Assembly: GCA_018449715.1 (NCBI GenBank)
Contig: JAAVVA010000001.1
Span: forward strand, 1,116,001 to 1,180,000
Direction of reading: 5' to 3'
DNA length: 64,000 nucleotides
Source: Acidobacteriaceae bacterium dw_441
Lineage (GTDB): Bacteria; Acidobacteriota; Terriglobia; Terriglobales; Acidobacteriaceae
A program made the translations under genes and the position numbers. Positions 24,002-33,733 of the stretch are shown here, piece after piece (position 1 is the stretch's first letter; every line of letters starts with the position of its first letter). Below the pieces are notes generated by a model that did not search any database, was not told the origin of the DNA, and saw nothing but the letters and a program-made list of their open reading frames with translations.

Positions 24002-25998
24002 GCTTTCCCCATTACGAGCGGTACAAAGACAGTGGCATGGAATGGTTGGGTGAGGTGCCGGAGCACTGGCAGGTAAACCGTCTCAAGCAGATTGCAGACG
24101 TGTTTCCAAGCAATGTAGACAAGAAGGAGTATGCAGACGAAGTTCCGGTACGGCTCTGTAATTACACCGACGTTTATTACAACGATGTAATCACGGCAGA
24201 TATGGAATTGATGAAGGCGACAGCCTCGCAAGAACAGGTTGACAAATTTACCCTGCGATCTGGCGACACCATTCTGACCAAAGACTCCGAAACTGCCGAC
24301 GACATTGCCATATCAGCATATGTCCCCAATGATCTTCCGGGTGTTGTATGCGGATACCATCTTTCCATTGCTCGCCCCAAGCCTGACGCCGTTGGCGCGT
24401 TCATTAAAAGAGTATTCGACGCTGCCTATATAAGAGCACAGGCAGAGGTGGCAGCTAATGGGCTCACCAGGGTTGGGCTGTCGCAGTACGCTCTGGACAA
24501 TCTGCTAGTAGCGTATCCAAATCGGAATGAACAATCTCAGATAGCGCAATTCTTAGATCGAGAGACGTTGAAGATCGACGCGCTGATTGAGGAGCAACAA
24601 CGGCTGATCGAGTTTCTGAAAGAGAAGCGCCAGGCGGCCATATTCCACGCCGTAACGAAAGGCCTCAATTCAAATACTCAGATGGTGGATTCCGAGATCG
24701 GGTGGATCGGCCTAATCCCTTCGCACTGGAGAATCGTCCGCCTTCGTCTGCTTGCAGATGTTCGTGGCGGAGTCGCAAAAGGGCGTAACTTCGGCGAAGC
24801 TGAAACTGTTCAGGTGCCATACCTGCGAGTTGCAAATGTTCAAGCCGGGTATCTCGATTTGGGAGATGTAACGGAGATAGAGATTGAACCCCATGAACTT
24901 GAACGATACAGGCTATTACCTGGCGATGTCTTGATGAACGAGGGTGGGGACTTCGACAAGCTCGGGAGGGGCGCCATCTGGCGAGGACAGATTGAAGACT
25001 GCATCCATCAAAATCATGTCTTCTCCGTGAGGCTGCATGATGTCGAGCCGGAGTGGGTGACTCTGGTTAGTTCATCGGACTGCGGGCGCTTTTACTTCAT
25101 GACCCGATCTAAGCAAAGCACCAATCTTGCATCGATATCTTCTTCGAACCTACGCGAGTTACCAGTACCATTGCCACCAAAGAATGAGCGTAGAGCCATC
25201 ATCGAAAAGGTGACTGCACATAACAAAGCTGTAGATGCACTCATAGAAGATACCGCCCGTGCAATAGAACTCATGCAGGAACGCCGCAATGCTCTCATAT
25301 CCGCAGCCGTGACAGGCAAGATCGACGTTCGCGCTTCCATGGAAAAGCCAATAATGAGCGCGACGCAATACAGTTCTGGTTTCGCGCATCAGTTGCTCGC
25401 CGCGGAAATTCTTGACCGCTGCAATAGCCAGCGTATGGGCCGAATTAAGCTACAGAAGCTCATTCACCTTTGCGAATATCATGGCCAGGTGAGCGAGGTG
25501 CAAGGGGACTACAGCCGCAAAGCGGCAGGTCCGTTTGATGCGAAGGCCATGGCCGGTATCAGCAAAAACCTCAAAAAGCAGAAGTGGTTTGAAGAGGTCA
25601 AGGAAGGCGAACGCTATGTGTATCGACCCTTGGAAAAACGGGGCGAACACAAGAAGTATCTTGCCCATTGGCAGGCCGAGATGCCACGGATTGACGAAGT
25701 CCTCAGTTTGCTTGGGAACTTCAGAACCAGAGAATGCGAGATCGTTTCGACTCTCTATGCGGCATGGAACGACTTGCTGATCGATGGTGGACTAGCCGAT
25801 GATGCCACCATCTTGCATGAGGCTTCTAGCGCAGAACGTTGGCACAAGAGCAAAGAGCAGATAGCCCCGGAAAGATGGAAGAAGGCGCTGCAATGGATGA
25901 AGGACAAGGGATTGGTTCCGGTAGGCTATGGCAAGCACACACGACATACCGCCGTACAGATCGGAACCGCCCCTGAGGTAGCCCATGAGCCTGCATAA
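23998..25998 (+). CDS. hsdS: Type I specificity subunit with extra C-terminal domain
   Basis: Two target-recognition domains (about residues 1-185 and 230-400), each followed by a helical spacer (ALIEEQQRLIEFLKEKRQAA near 200; ALIEDTARAIELMQERRNAL near 415), the normal HsdS plan ending at about residue 445. It then continues for some 220 residues, giving 666 aa against a usual 400-450. This tail contains IKLQKLIHLCEYHG and AGPFDAKAM, reminiscent of the Panacea (SocA-like, DUF4065) domain. It overlaps hsdR by 14 bp. The tail could recruit a partner or act as an antitoxin-like module. Confidence 0.9.
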   Translation: MSFPHYERYKDSGMEWLGEVPEHWQVNRLKQIADVFPSNVDKKEYADEVPVRLCNYTDVYYNDVITADMELMKATASQEQVDKFTLRSGDTILTKDSETADDIAISAYVPNDLPGVVCGYHLSIARPKPDAVGAFIKRVFDAAYIRAQAEVAANGLTRVGLSQYALDNLLVAYPNRNEQSQIAQFLDRETLKIDALIEEQQRLIEFLKEKRQAAIFHAVTKGLNSNTQMVDSEIGWIGLIPSHWRIVRLRLLADVRGGVAKGRNFGEAETVQVPYLRVANVQAGYLDLGDVTEIEIEPHELERYRLLPGDVLMNEGGDFDKLGRGAIWRGQIEDCIHQNHVFSVRLHDVEPEWVTLVSSSDCGRFYFMTRSKQSTNLASISSSNLRELPVPLPPKNERRAIIEKVTAHNKAVDALIEDTARAIELMQERRNALISAAVTGKIDVRASMEKPIMSATQYSSGFAHQLLAAEILDRCNSQRMGRIKLQKLIHLCEYHGQVSEVQGDYSRKAAGPFDAKAMAGISKNLKKQKWFEEVKEGERYVYRPLEKRGEHKKYLAHWQAEMPRIDEVLSLLGNFRTRECEIVSTLYAAWNDLLIDGGLADDATILHEASSAERWHKSKEQIAPERWKKALQWMKDKGLVPVGYGKHTRHTAVQIGTAPEVAHEPA

Positions 25999-28900
25999 AG
26001 AGATTCACTTCGAGGTAGAGATCGCCGAGCACCTCGGGCAGCATGGTTGGGTATATGAAGAAGGCGTCTCAGCGCAGTACGACAGAGCGCGGGCGTTGTT
26101 TCCGGAGGATGTGATTGCGTGGGTGCAGGAGGCTCAACCGGAGGCTTGGCAGGCGCTCGCCAAAGGACACGGTCTTGCCGCCGATACACGACTACTCGAC
26201 CAACTCCGCCAGAATCTGGACACACGAGGAACCCTAGACGTACTGCGGAACGGTATCGAGCTATTCCCTGTAAAGAGCAAGATTGCCCTGGCGCAGTTTC
26301 GTCCTGCCTCAGGCATCAATGCCGCGATCATGACCAGGTACACGGCCAACCGTCTGCGCGTCGTCCGGCAGGTTCGTTACTCCGAAGGCAATGAGAACTG
26401 CCTTGACCTCGTCTTCTTTTTGAATGGCCTGCCCGTCGCCACGGTAGAACTGAAATCGGACTTTACCCAGAGCGTCAAGGACGCGGTAGACCAATACCGG
26501 TTCGACCGGCATCCGCAGCCAAAGGGCCAGAAGGCCGAGTCACTGTTGAGCTTTCCCGGTGGTGCGTTGGTTCACTTCGCCGTCAGTAACTCCGAGGCTC
26601 AGATGACGACCAGGCTGGCAGGGCCAGCGACTCGCTTTCTACCATTCAACAAAGGAGACGACGGCGGGGCTGGCAATCCGCCATCTTCGTCAGGCCATCG
26701 AACTAGTTATCTATGGGAGGAAGTCTGGGAGCGTGAGAGCTTTCTCGACATCCTGGGGCGTTACCTCGTCACCGAGAAGGACGACAAGAAGAAGCTGACC
26801 CGGTATCTGTTCCCGCGCTACCACCAGCTTGACGCGACTCGGAAACTGCTGAAAGCCGTAAAGACGGAAGGTGCGGGCGGCAAGTACCTGATCCAGCATT
26901 CGGCAGGTTCGGGTAAAACAAACTCGATTGCGTGGACGGCACACTTCTTCGCAGACCTGCATGATAGCGAGCACAAAAAAGTCTTCGACTCGGTCATTGT
27001 CGTCAGCGACCGCAATGTGATTGACCAGCAATTGCAGGATGCCATCTTTGACTTCCAGCGCACCACCGGCGTCGTGACGAGCATCAAGGGCGTCAGCGGC
27101 AGCAAGAGCAAGGAACTTGCCGAGGCGCTCTCGGGTGATAAGAAGATCGTCGTTTGCACCATCCAGACCTTCCCGTTCGCCCTGGAGAAGGTCCGTGAGC
27201 TTGCAGCTTCGGAAGGCAAGCGCTTCGCCGTAATCGCGGATGAGGCGCATAGTTCGCAGACAGGCGAAGCAGCCGCAAAGTTGAAGCAAGTGCTCAGTGC
27301 CGAAGAGTGGCAGGAGATCGAGGACGGTGGCGAAGTTGGCTTCGACGACGTGCTACGGGCGCAGATGACCGCCCGTACAGCCGACAAAGGTATCACTTAC
27401 GTTGCGTTCACGGCGACACCCAAGGCGAAGACGCTGGAGTTGTTTGGACGAAGGCCGGAGCCAAATCAGCCAGCCGAGCCGACGAACTTACCCGAGGCAT
27501 TCCATGTGTACAGCATGAGGCAGGCAATCGAGGAGGGCTTCATCCTTGATGTGCTGGAAAATTACACGACCTATAAGCTTGCTTTCAAGCTGGCGCATGA
27601 CGGCAAGGAGTACGACGAGACCGAGGTGGAACGCTCCACTGCGATGAAGGGCATCATGCGATGGGTGCGCTTGCATCCGTACAACATCTCGCAGAAGGTA
27701 CAAGTAGTCGTCGAACACTACCTGGAAAATGTGCAACCGCTGCTTGCAGGTCACGCCAAGGCGATGGTCGTAGTCGGCAGCAGGTTGGAGGCAGTACGCT
27801 GGCAACTCGCGATGCAGAAGTACATTCAGTCGCGGGGCTATCGCTTGAGTGCGTTGGTCGCGTTCTCCGGCGAGGTGATCGATAAGGCTTCTGGCGAAGA
27901 CCCGTTTACCGAGAACAGCAAGGTGTTGAACCCAAACCTTCGGGGGAGAGACATCCGGGAAGCCTTCAAGACGGACGAATACCAAATCCTGCTTGTAGCC
28001 AACAAGTTCCAAACTGGCTTCGACCAGCCGCTGTTATGTGGGATGTATGTAGATAAACGGCTCGGCGGTATTCAAGCAGTACAGACGCTATCGCGTTTGA
28101 ACCGCTCCTACTCCGGCGCATTCGGTATCAAAGACACGACATTCGTCTTGGATTTTGTGAATGAGGCCGAAGATGTATTGGAGGCCTTCCGCACCTACTA
28201 CACGACCGCAACGCTGGAGGATGTGACCGATCCGAACCTCGTTTATAACCTTCGCGCCAAGTTGGATGCGGCGGGACACTATGACGAGTTTGAAGTTGAC
28301 CGGGTTGCGACTGTCGAGTTGAACCCAGACTCGAAACAGGGCGATCTTGTTCGCGCTCTGGAGCCGGTCGCCGATAGACTGGTACGCCAGTTCAAGGCAG
28401 CGCATGACCGGTGGAAGGCTGCGAAGACTGCATCGAATGATGGTGCAGTCGAAGACGCTCACGCCGAGATGGAAACGCTGATGCTCTTCAAGCGTGACAT
28501 GGGCAGCTTTGGTCATGCCTATACTTTCCTGTCACAAATCTTCGACTATGGGAATACCGGACTGGAGAAGCGAGCTATCTTCTACAAGCGGCTGATGCCG
28601 CTGTTGGAGTTTGGTCGCGAGCGCGACGGTGTCGATCTTTCGCAGGTGGTGCTGACGCACCATATTCTGCGTGATCGTGGCAACCGGACATTGCCGCTTG
28701 GCGAAGGAGACTCGCCTACGCTAAAGCCACTGACAGACGCCGGCTCCGGCTCGGTGCAGGAGAAGGAAAAGGCGCGTTTGGGGGAGATTATCGCCAAGGT
28801 CAATGACCTTTTCGGAGCGGACACTACCGAGGGTGACAAACTCGTTTATGTGAACGATGTCATCAAGGGCAAGTTGATGGAGTCCGACACTCTGAGGCAA

Positions 28901-29119
28901 CAAGCGGTGAGCAACAGCAAAGAACAGTTCGCTAATTCACCCGATCTGAATCACGAACTTATCAATGCCATTATGGATGCTTCTTCGGCGTTGTCTTCTC
29001 TCAGTAAACAGGCACTTGAGTCTGAGCATATACGGAGCGGTCTCAAGGAGGTCCTTCTAGGACCAGCACAGCTTTATGAGGCACTGAGGGCACGAGATTC
29101 GGCAGTCGGTATTGAGTAA
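25985..29119 (+). CDS. hsdR: Type I restriction endonuclease subunit
   Basis: Motor and nuclease subunit, 1,044 aa. The PDDEXK nuclease is at the N-terminus: Asp141, Glu155 and Lys157 (ATVELKSDF). Helicase motifs follow: Walker A SAGSGKT (about 305-311), DEAH at 419-422, TATPKAK, and the motif VI region with QTLSRLNRS. A C-terminal helical domain contacts the M2S core. All key residues appear intact, so an active restriction system is likely. Its stop lies 91 bp from the convergent TIGR04141 gene. Confidence 0.95.
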   Translation: MSLHKEIHFEVEIAEHLGQHGWVYEEGVSAQYDRARALFPEDVIAWVQEAQPEAWQALAKGHGLAADTRLLDQLRQNLDTRGTLDVLRNGIELFPVKSKIALAQFRPASGINAAIMTRYTANRLRVVRQVRYSEGNENCLDLVFFLNGLPVATVELKSDFTQSVKDAVDQYRFDRHPQPKGQKAESLLSFPGGALVHFAVSNSEAQMTTRLAGPATRFLPFNKGDDGGAGNPPSSSGHRTSYLWEEVWERESFLDILGRYLVTEKDDKKKLTRYLFPRYHQLDATRKLLKAVKTEGAGGKYLIQHSAGSGKTNSIAWTAHFFADLHDSEHKKVFDSVIVVSDRNVIDQQLQDAIFDFQRTTGVVTSIKGVSGSKSKELAEALSGDKKIVVCTIQTFPFALEKVRELAASEGKRFAVIADEAHSSQTGEAAAKLKQVLSAEEWQEIEDGGEVGFDDVLRAQMTARTADKGITYVAFTATPKAKTLELFGRRPEPNQPAEPTNLPEAFHVYSMRQAIEEGFILDVLENYTTYKLAFKLAHDGKEYDETEVERSTAMKGIMRWVRLHPYNISQKVQVVVEHYLENVQPLLAGHAKAMVVVGSRLEAVRWQLAMQKYIQSRGYRLSALVAFSGEVIDKASGEDPFTENSKVLNPNLRGRDIREAFKTDEYQILLVANKFQTGFDQPLLCGMYVDKRLGGIQAVQTLSRLNRSYSGAFGIKDTTFVLDFVNEAEDVLEAFRTYYTTATLEDVTDPNLVYNLRAKLDAAGHYDEFEVDRVATVELNPDSKQGDLVRALEPVADRLVRQFKAAHDRWKAAKTASNDGAVEDAHAEMETLMLFKRDMGSFGHAYTFLSQIFDYGNTGLEKRAIFYKRLMPLLEFGRERDGVDLSQVVLTHHILRDRGNRTLPLGEGDSPTLKPLTDAGSGSVQEKEKARLGEIIAKVNDLFGADTTEGDKLVYVNDVIKGKLMESDTLRQQAVSNSKEQFANSPDLNHELINAIMDASSALSSLSKQALESEHIRSGLKEVLLGPAQLYEALRARDSAVGIE

Positions 29120-29210
29120 TCTCGCCCCTACAATCAGCCAATATCTATGGTCCATGAGGTAGGTGCAAGCTCTGTATTTGACTGGGCCCACTCCGGATGC
29201 TGCTCCAAGC

Positions 29211-30788
29211 CTAAACGTCAATATAAGAGACTGTGTGCCCTTGCTCCGCCAGCTCTTTGCAAGTCCTAGAAAGTCCGCACTTGGCGAAGAACGGGAGTTC
29301 ATCGGCCCTTTTGCCTAGAGATACCATACAGAAATTCCAGTCGCCATTTCTGGGGCGTGTCTGAAGCCAAGTAGTATCAAACTGGGGATAGTGAGTCGCG
29401 AATAGTTTGATAAGCTTCTGCCTGTAAGCACCGTCAGCGCTGAACAGCAACTGTGCCGTTCGCCGAACCTGCTCTGTCAGGTGGCTCATTCCACTTGACT
29501 TCGAAACGATTTTCGCGAACATCAGGGTTTTTGTGTTGGGGTCCAGCATGTCGCAGAATTCAAGCTGAGATCGGCCACCGCCGAAGAAAATGTTCTTGGC
29601 ATCACAATTTAGAAATCCATGATTCTCTGAGCAAACTTTGTTGTACTCTCCTTCGGAGTGGGCTCCGTTCCATGCAGTTAGCGCGAAGGGCGGAAGCGAT
29701 ACCCTGGCGATGGAGTCAGTGACATTCTGGACGAAGTCTATTGAAACTTCATACCAAGCGCCGGAAGACAAAACGTAAACCCGCGTCCCGTCGGAATATT
29801 CATAGCCGAAACAATCAAAGACAGAGACATCTCGCGGTGTCCCACCGGAGTCATCGAATGCGTGGACGCGGGACTGTTTTGCTACCTCTAAGGATGGGAC
29901 GAGGCCACTTCGCGAGAGGCTATTGATCCAGCCCTCCATCGTTAGGTAGGGAGATGATGCAGGATTCTTACCGAGCCTTCCGTAGACATACGAATCCGCG
30001 ATAAACATCTCTCCTTTCCTCTGCGAAGGAGTGAACATCGCAATCTTGCTTCTTGCATTAGCATCGCTTAGATCGATTCCGAGCTGTTCCTCCAATAGAT
30101 AAATGGTCTCTTCATCCTTCAATGGACTGATGTTGTCCATCTCAGGCCAGTCTTTTTTATAATCAGCGCTTCCGAACCGGTCTAAAGCGATATCGAAGAC
30201 GTTCACCAAGGCCGAAATGGGAAGGGTGACTTTCAGGCTCGTACTACCTCTGATGGTCTTTCCTAGTGAAGGACTGATACTTGGAACACCTTCCAACACA
30301 GCGACCAAGTCACGGTCGAAGTCGACCCCAAATTCCTCGACAGAGGATGCGCGTGGCGCTCGTTCACTGGCCAGATGCCATTTTGCGAATACCTGCTCAG
30401 CTCGGATCTCGACGAGTTCTTTTCTTGGAATCACATTTAGGGCGACCCGAAGTCCAAAATCCCGCTCAAGCCAGCTATCATCAAGCTTCTGCCAAGCGTG
30501 ACCGAAAGTCACAACAAAGGTTCTTCCCGAGTGACGAAGAACAAGCAATCCTCCGGGAGCCTTTGCTTCCATATCCGTTCCAATTGGCTGTGCAAGCAAT
30601 GATCCGACAGGTGCTACCCAGACCGGAGCTGCGTCATTAGCCGCAGGAAGGGGTATGAAAAACCCGTCAAGTGGCTCAGATACGGGAATCGCCAACTCGC
30701 GAAGGGGGCCGATCAACTCATCCTCAAAAGCACCAAGTTTCTTGTCTTTCAGAAGAAAGATTGTGAGGCCTATCTTCCGGTCAGACAT
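29211..30788 (-). CDS. TIGR04141/DUF6119 family sporadically distributed protein
   Basis: 525 aa with the family N-terminus (IGLTIFLLKD) and the GRTFVVTFGHAWQKL segment near 108-122, a region shared by this patchily distributed family. Function is unknown; members are often found next to restriction-modification or other defence genes. It converges on hsdR. Neither signal peptide nor membrane helix is present. I recognise the family from these segments but cannot assign a reaction. Confidence 0.75.
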   Translation of the reverse strand: MSDRKIGLTIFLLKDKKLGAFEDELIGPLRELAIPVSEPLDGFFIPLPAANDAAPVWVAPVGSLLAQPIGTDMEAKAPGGLLVLRHSGRTFVVTFGHAWQKLDDSWLERDFGLRVALNVIPRKELVEIRAEQVFAKWHLASERAPRASSVEEFGVDFDRDLVAVLEGVPSISPSLGKTIRGSTSLKVTLPISALVNVFDIALDRFGSADYKKDWPEMDNISPLKDEETIYLLEEQLGIDLSDANARSKIAMFTPSQRKGEMFIADSYVYGRLGKNPASSPYLTMEGWINSLSRSGLVPSLEVAKQSRVHAFDDSGGTPRDVSVFDCFGYEYSDGTRVYVLSSGAWYEVSIDFVQNVTDSIARVSLPPFALTAWNGAHSEGEYNKVCSENHGFLNCDAKNIFFGGGRSQLEFCDMLDPNTKTLMFAKIVSKSSGMSHLTEQVRRTAQLLFSADGAYRQKLIKLFATHYPQFDTTWLQTRPRNGDWNFCMVSLGKRADELPFFAKCGLSRTCKELAEQGHTVSYIDV

Positions 30789-31276
30789 CGCTGATAATCT
30801 CCTTTGGCCAAACAGCCTTGAGGCCTGCAGCTATCAAGTTGCATGAAAGTGATTGTGGAAACTGCGTACCACTGTACATGAGTGACATGGGCATACCCGC
30901 TGGTGCATGGACCTCAGATCATTGACTTGACGACTCGGTTCGAGATGAGATGGTGGCGGGAAAGGTAAGTCTCCGCAAAGCCACTGCAAGGGCGTTACGC
31001 TGCTTCGCAGCGGGTGTAAGGCTGACACGTCACCCCCAAATGGGATGCTGCCGGTAAACCGACCCTTTGGTTTGGCTCGTAATCGTTAACGCGCTTTGAA
31101 TCAGACGTTTGACGATTTACAACTCCGACACGGCGGCGATGCGTTTACGCGCGTAAACGCGCGAGCAGTCCAGAGCGTGCGGCGTGTAAACGCGCTGATA
31201 GGCAAGGGCTTTCAGCAATCGAGTGCTTGACGGCCAAAATCGCAGGGTGCAAGCTGGTTTTGAGGCGGGCTTTCCT
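30789..31276. other. Candidate oriT/operator region upstream of mobilization genes
   Basis: 488 bp without a convincing gene. It contains a perfect 20-bp palindrome at 31141-31160 (arm gcgtttacgc), a further gtaaacgcg copy at 31176-31184 and an imperfect inverted repeat aatcgt/acgatt (31081-31086 and 31112-31117). This position, directly before an RHH protein and a coupling protein, suits an origin of transfer and/or an autoregulatory operator. The nick site cannot be identified from sequence alone. Confidence 0.5.
31141..31160. promoter_or_regulatory. Perfect 20-bp palindrome upstream of RHH gene
   Basis: Two arms gcgtttacgc and gcgtaaacgc meet without a loop; the half-site gtaaacgcg recurs at 31176-31184. 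RHH proteins typically bind such repeated half-sites. Confidence 0.5.
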
Positions 31277-31702
31277 ATGAGCACTCCCCGCATCCCGGCT
31301 CCGTTGCAGTCTCCAGCCTCGCCGAGTGGCGAAGCGCGTCCGGTTCTTCGTGCCAAAACCATTGCAACCAGGGTTACGCCGGAGGAGCTAGCCGAGGTGG
31401 AAACCGCCGCCGAAGGCTCGGGGAAAACCTTGGCCGAATGGCTGCGCGAGTTGGCTCTGAAAGCCGCGCGGGAGCGTCCGGCAGACCCCACGGAGTTGAT
31501 GCTGGCCGAGGTTTCGGCGCTGCGATACATGCTCCTGAATCTCTTCCACGCGACGGCCCAGGCGAACGCCGAAGGCAAGCATCTGCTACCCGATTCCGTG
31601 ATCAAAATCCGTGACCAGGCCAACCTGCGGAAGCTTACCGACGCCCGGAAACTTCTCGCTGAGTTTCTGTCCCAGGAGGGACCGGACGGGGGCAAGCAGT
31701 GA
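31277..31702 (+). CDS. RHH mobilization accessory protein (MobC/TrwA-like)
   Basis: 141 aa. A ribbon-helix-helix segment is visible at residues about 26-60 (AKTIATRVTPEELAEVETAA followed by a second helix SGKTLAEWLRELALKA). Such proteins bind oriT, recruit the relaxase and repress their own operon. The frame extends to 31223; I use the ATG at 31277, directly before the N-terminal linker. It overlaps the next gene (31699-31702), so it is coupled to the coupling protein, as in trwA-trwB systems. Confidence 0.78.
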   Translation: MSTPRIPAPLQSPASPSGEARPVLRAKTIATRVTPEELAEVETAAEGSGKTLAEWLRELALKAARERPADPTELMLAEVSALRYMLLNLFHATAQANAEGKHLLPDSVIKIRDQANLRKLTDARKLLAEFLSQEGPDGGKQ

Positions 31703-33681
31703 GCCGCCCCATGCGTTTTCCAAGCCGGACGGGACGGCTGTTCTGGTTCCTTTTCTGGCTTGCGGTCGGGCCGCTGGTGCTCATCTTCCCGGCTTCGGCT
31801 TGGCTCGCGTGGACCCTTGCACCGCTCCAAAAGGTCTACCTTACGACCTATGCCGCCAGCTCCGTAGGGGCCGGGATGCCGCACAGCGAATTGACGATCC
31901 GATGGGTGATGAAGACCGCGCCCAGGCGGAAGCCGATACCCGCTTCCGCCGAGGATGTAGTCTCCGGCCCGGACCCGAAACTGCCCGTCATACTCTCGCC
32001 CAAAGCCATCGCGGAGGGTTGGCGTGGAGTGGCCTATAGCGCCCCGGAGAAAGTGCCCGCAAATGCGCTTGCCAAGGGATTGCAGGAGTATGTCTACGAT
32101 GGCGTGAGCGTATGGTGGTTGTTTGGCAGGCCCATGCTGAACAGCCTTGCCGTGCTGATGCTGCTTTATGTGTTCCGGCTTTGGATCAAGCAGGGTTTTG
32201 GGCAGCGGCGAGAGCAGGAGGAACGCCACGGACGCAGAACCAAAGGCCCGGAGCTGGCATCGGTTTTCCGGTGGCGCAGCACAAAGACGGACGGCATCCG
32301 TTTCCGTCTGCGCTTCGAGAATCGCCTTTTGCAGTGGCTTCCCTTTGGCCCAACCTACTGCATCCCGAAGCGTCTTGAAGCCAGCCACATTCTGATGATG
32401 GGCGACACCGGCGCGGGTAAGTCGAACGCCATCCGGCAGCTACTTCGCCAGGTGCGGGAGCGTGGGGAGAGCGCCATCATCTACGACCCGGCAATGGACT
32501 TTGTGAGCGAATTTTACTCGCCCGCGCGGGGCGATTTGATTCTCAATCCGCTGGACCAGCGTTGTCCGTATTGGAGTCTAGGAAACGAGATGGACCGCGA
32601 CGAAACGGCTACGACGATCGCCGCCGCGTTCCTGCCGGAAAAGGAGTACGAGAAAGAGTTTTTTACCGATGGGCCGCGCCGGATACTTGCCCATCTACTC
32701 AAGCGGCAGCCGCAGCCCAGGGACATTTTGAGCATGATGGCCGAGCCGTCGCGGATCGAGTTTGCGGTGAAAGGAACGCCGCTGGCCGCGCTGCTCGATG
32801 CGGGAGCGCCCGCACAGCGGGCGGGTGTGCTGGCGAGCTTAAACATGGTAGCCGACAGCCTGGAATTGTTGCCGGAGTGGGAGCATACGAGGCCGACGTT
32901 TGCAACGGCGGAGTGGTACACCGCGCGTAAGCGTTGGGTGTTTCTGACTTCCACTCCTGCCTACCGCGCGAAGATTCTGCCGCTTCACTCCGTGTGGCTC
33001 GATTTATTCATCCTCCGCATAATGGGCTACTGCGAAGACCAGACGGCGAAGCCGGTATGGTTCGTGCTGGACGAGCTGGCAAGCCTCAACAAGCTCCCAC
33101 AGCTCCACACTGCCGTCACGGAAAACCGCAAGTATGGGAACCCTGTTGTGTTGGGCTTTCAGGGACGCAGCCAGCTTGAAAAACGATACGGCCAGGATGC
33201 CGAGGCCATGCTTTCGCAGCCCGCAACCAAGCTGTTTTTCAAGACCACCGAGCCACGTGCGGCCAAGTGGATTTCCGATGCCATTGGAGAGATCGAGGTC
33301 GAACGGTTGAAGGAATCGCGCAGCATGAGGCTGTTCGGCAGCAGGAAATCGTATGCGATGGAGATTGCGACCAAGCCGCTTGTCATGGCTTCGGAAATCT
33401 CCGGCTTGGAGCCATTGCACGGCTTCATCAAGCAGGAAAACCACGTTTTGCCGGTTTACTTCCAGTTCGCAAAGAAGCACGGCAGACAACCGGAGTTCAT
33501 CGAACGTAAGTTGCCGGAGATTGCGCCCAGGTCGTCATCGCCGACGCAGGTAGTTCGCACCGAGCAATCCAAATCATCGGCGGTCCAAACCACGCTTCCA
33601 CTTTTCGATGCGTCCGCCGACCAGCCCACCGACAAACCCAAAGAGGCGTTTGTGTGGGATGAGTCCAAGGGGATTGAGTGA
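31699..33681 (+). CDS. Type IV coupling protein (TraD/VirD4/TrwB-like)
   Basis: Membrane-anchored hexameric ATPase that docks the relaxase-DNA complex at a type IV secretion channel. Two N-terminal membrane helices (about residues 11-37 and 145-161) precede the ATPase: Walker A GDTGAGKS at 235-242 and Walker B FVLDELASL near 453. A gln-rich RecA-like motif follows at NPVVLGFQGRSQLE. Length (660 aa) fits. No mating-pore gene is in the element, so it probably uses a partner's channel. Confidence 0.9.
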   Translation: MSRPMRFPSRTGRLFWFLFWLAVGPLVLIFPASAWLAWTLAPLQKVYLTTYAASSVGAGMPHSELTIRWVMKTAPRRKPIPASAEDVVSGPDPKLPVILSPKAIAEGWRGVAYSAPEKVPANALAKGLQEYVYDGVSVWWLFGRPMLNSLAVLMLLYVFRLWIKQGFGQRREQEERHGRRTKGPELASVFRWRSTKTDGIRFRLRFENRLLQWLPFGPTYCIPKRLEASHILMMGDTGAGKSNAIRQLLRQVRERGESAIIYDPAMDFVSEFYSPARGDLILNPLDQRCPYWSLGNEMDRDETATTIAAAFLPEKEYEKEFFTDGPRRILAHLLKRQPQPRDILSMMAEPSRIEFAVKGTPLAALLDAGAPAQRAGVLASLNMVADSLELLPEWEHTRPTFATAEWYTARKRWVFLTSTPAYRAKILPLHSVWLDLFILRIMGYCEDQTAKPVWFVLDELASLNKLPQLHTAVTENRKYGNPVVLGFQGRSQLEKRYGQDAEAMLSQPATKLFFKTTEPRAAKWISDAIGEIEVERLKESRSMRLFGSRKSYAMEIATKPLVMASEISGLEPLHGFIKQENHVLPVYFQFAKKHGRQPEFIERKLPEIAPRSSSPTQVVRTEQSKSSAVQTTLPLFDASADQPTDKPKEAFVWDESKGIE

Positions 33682-33733
33682 GGCAAAGCGCGTTCATCAG
33701 AAGCTAGGCAAATGCTCGCGGATTTGAATGGCG

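Noticed and set aside
31117-32388. Long 423-aa frame opposite the RHH and coupling-protein genes
   Set aside because: Antisense to two well-supported genes; sequence is Arg/Pro-rich and shadow-like.
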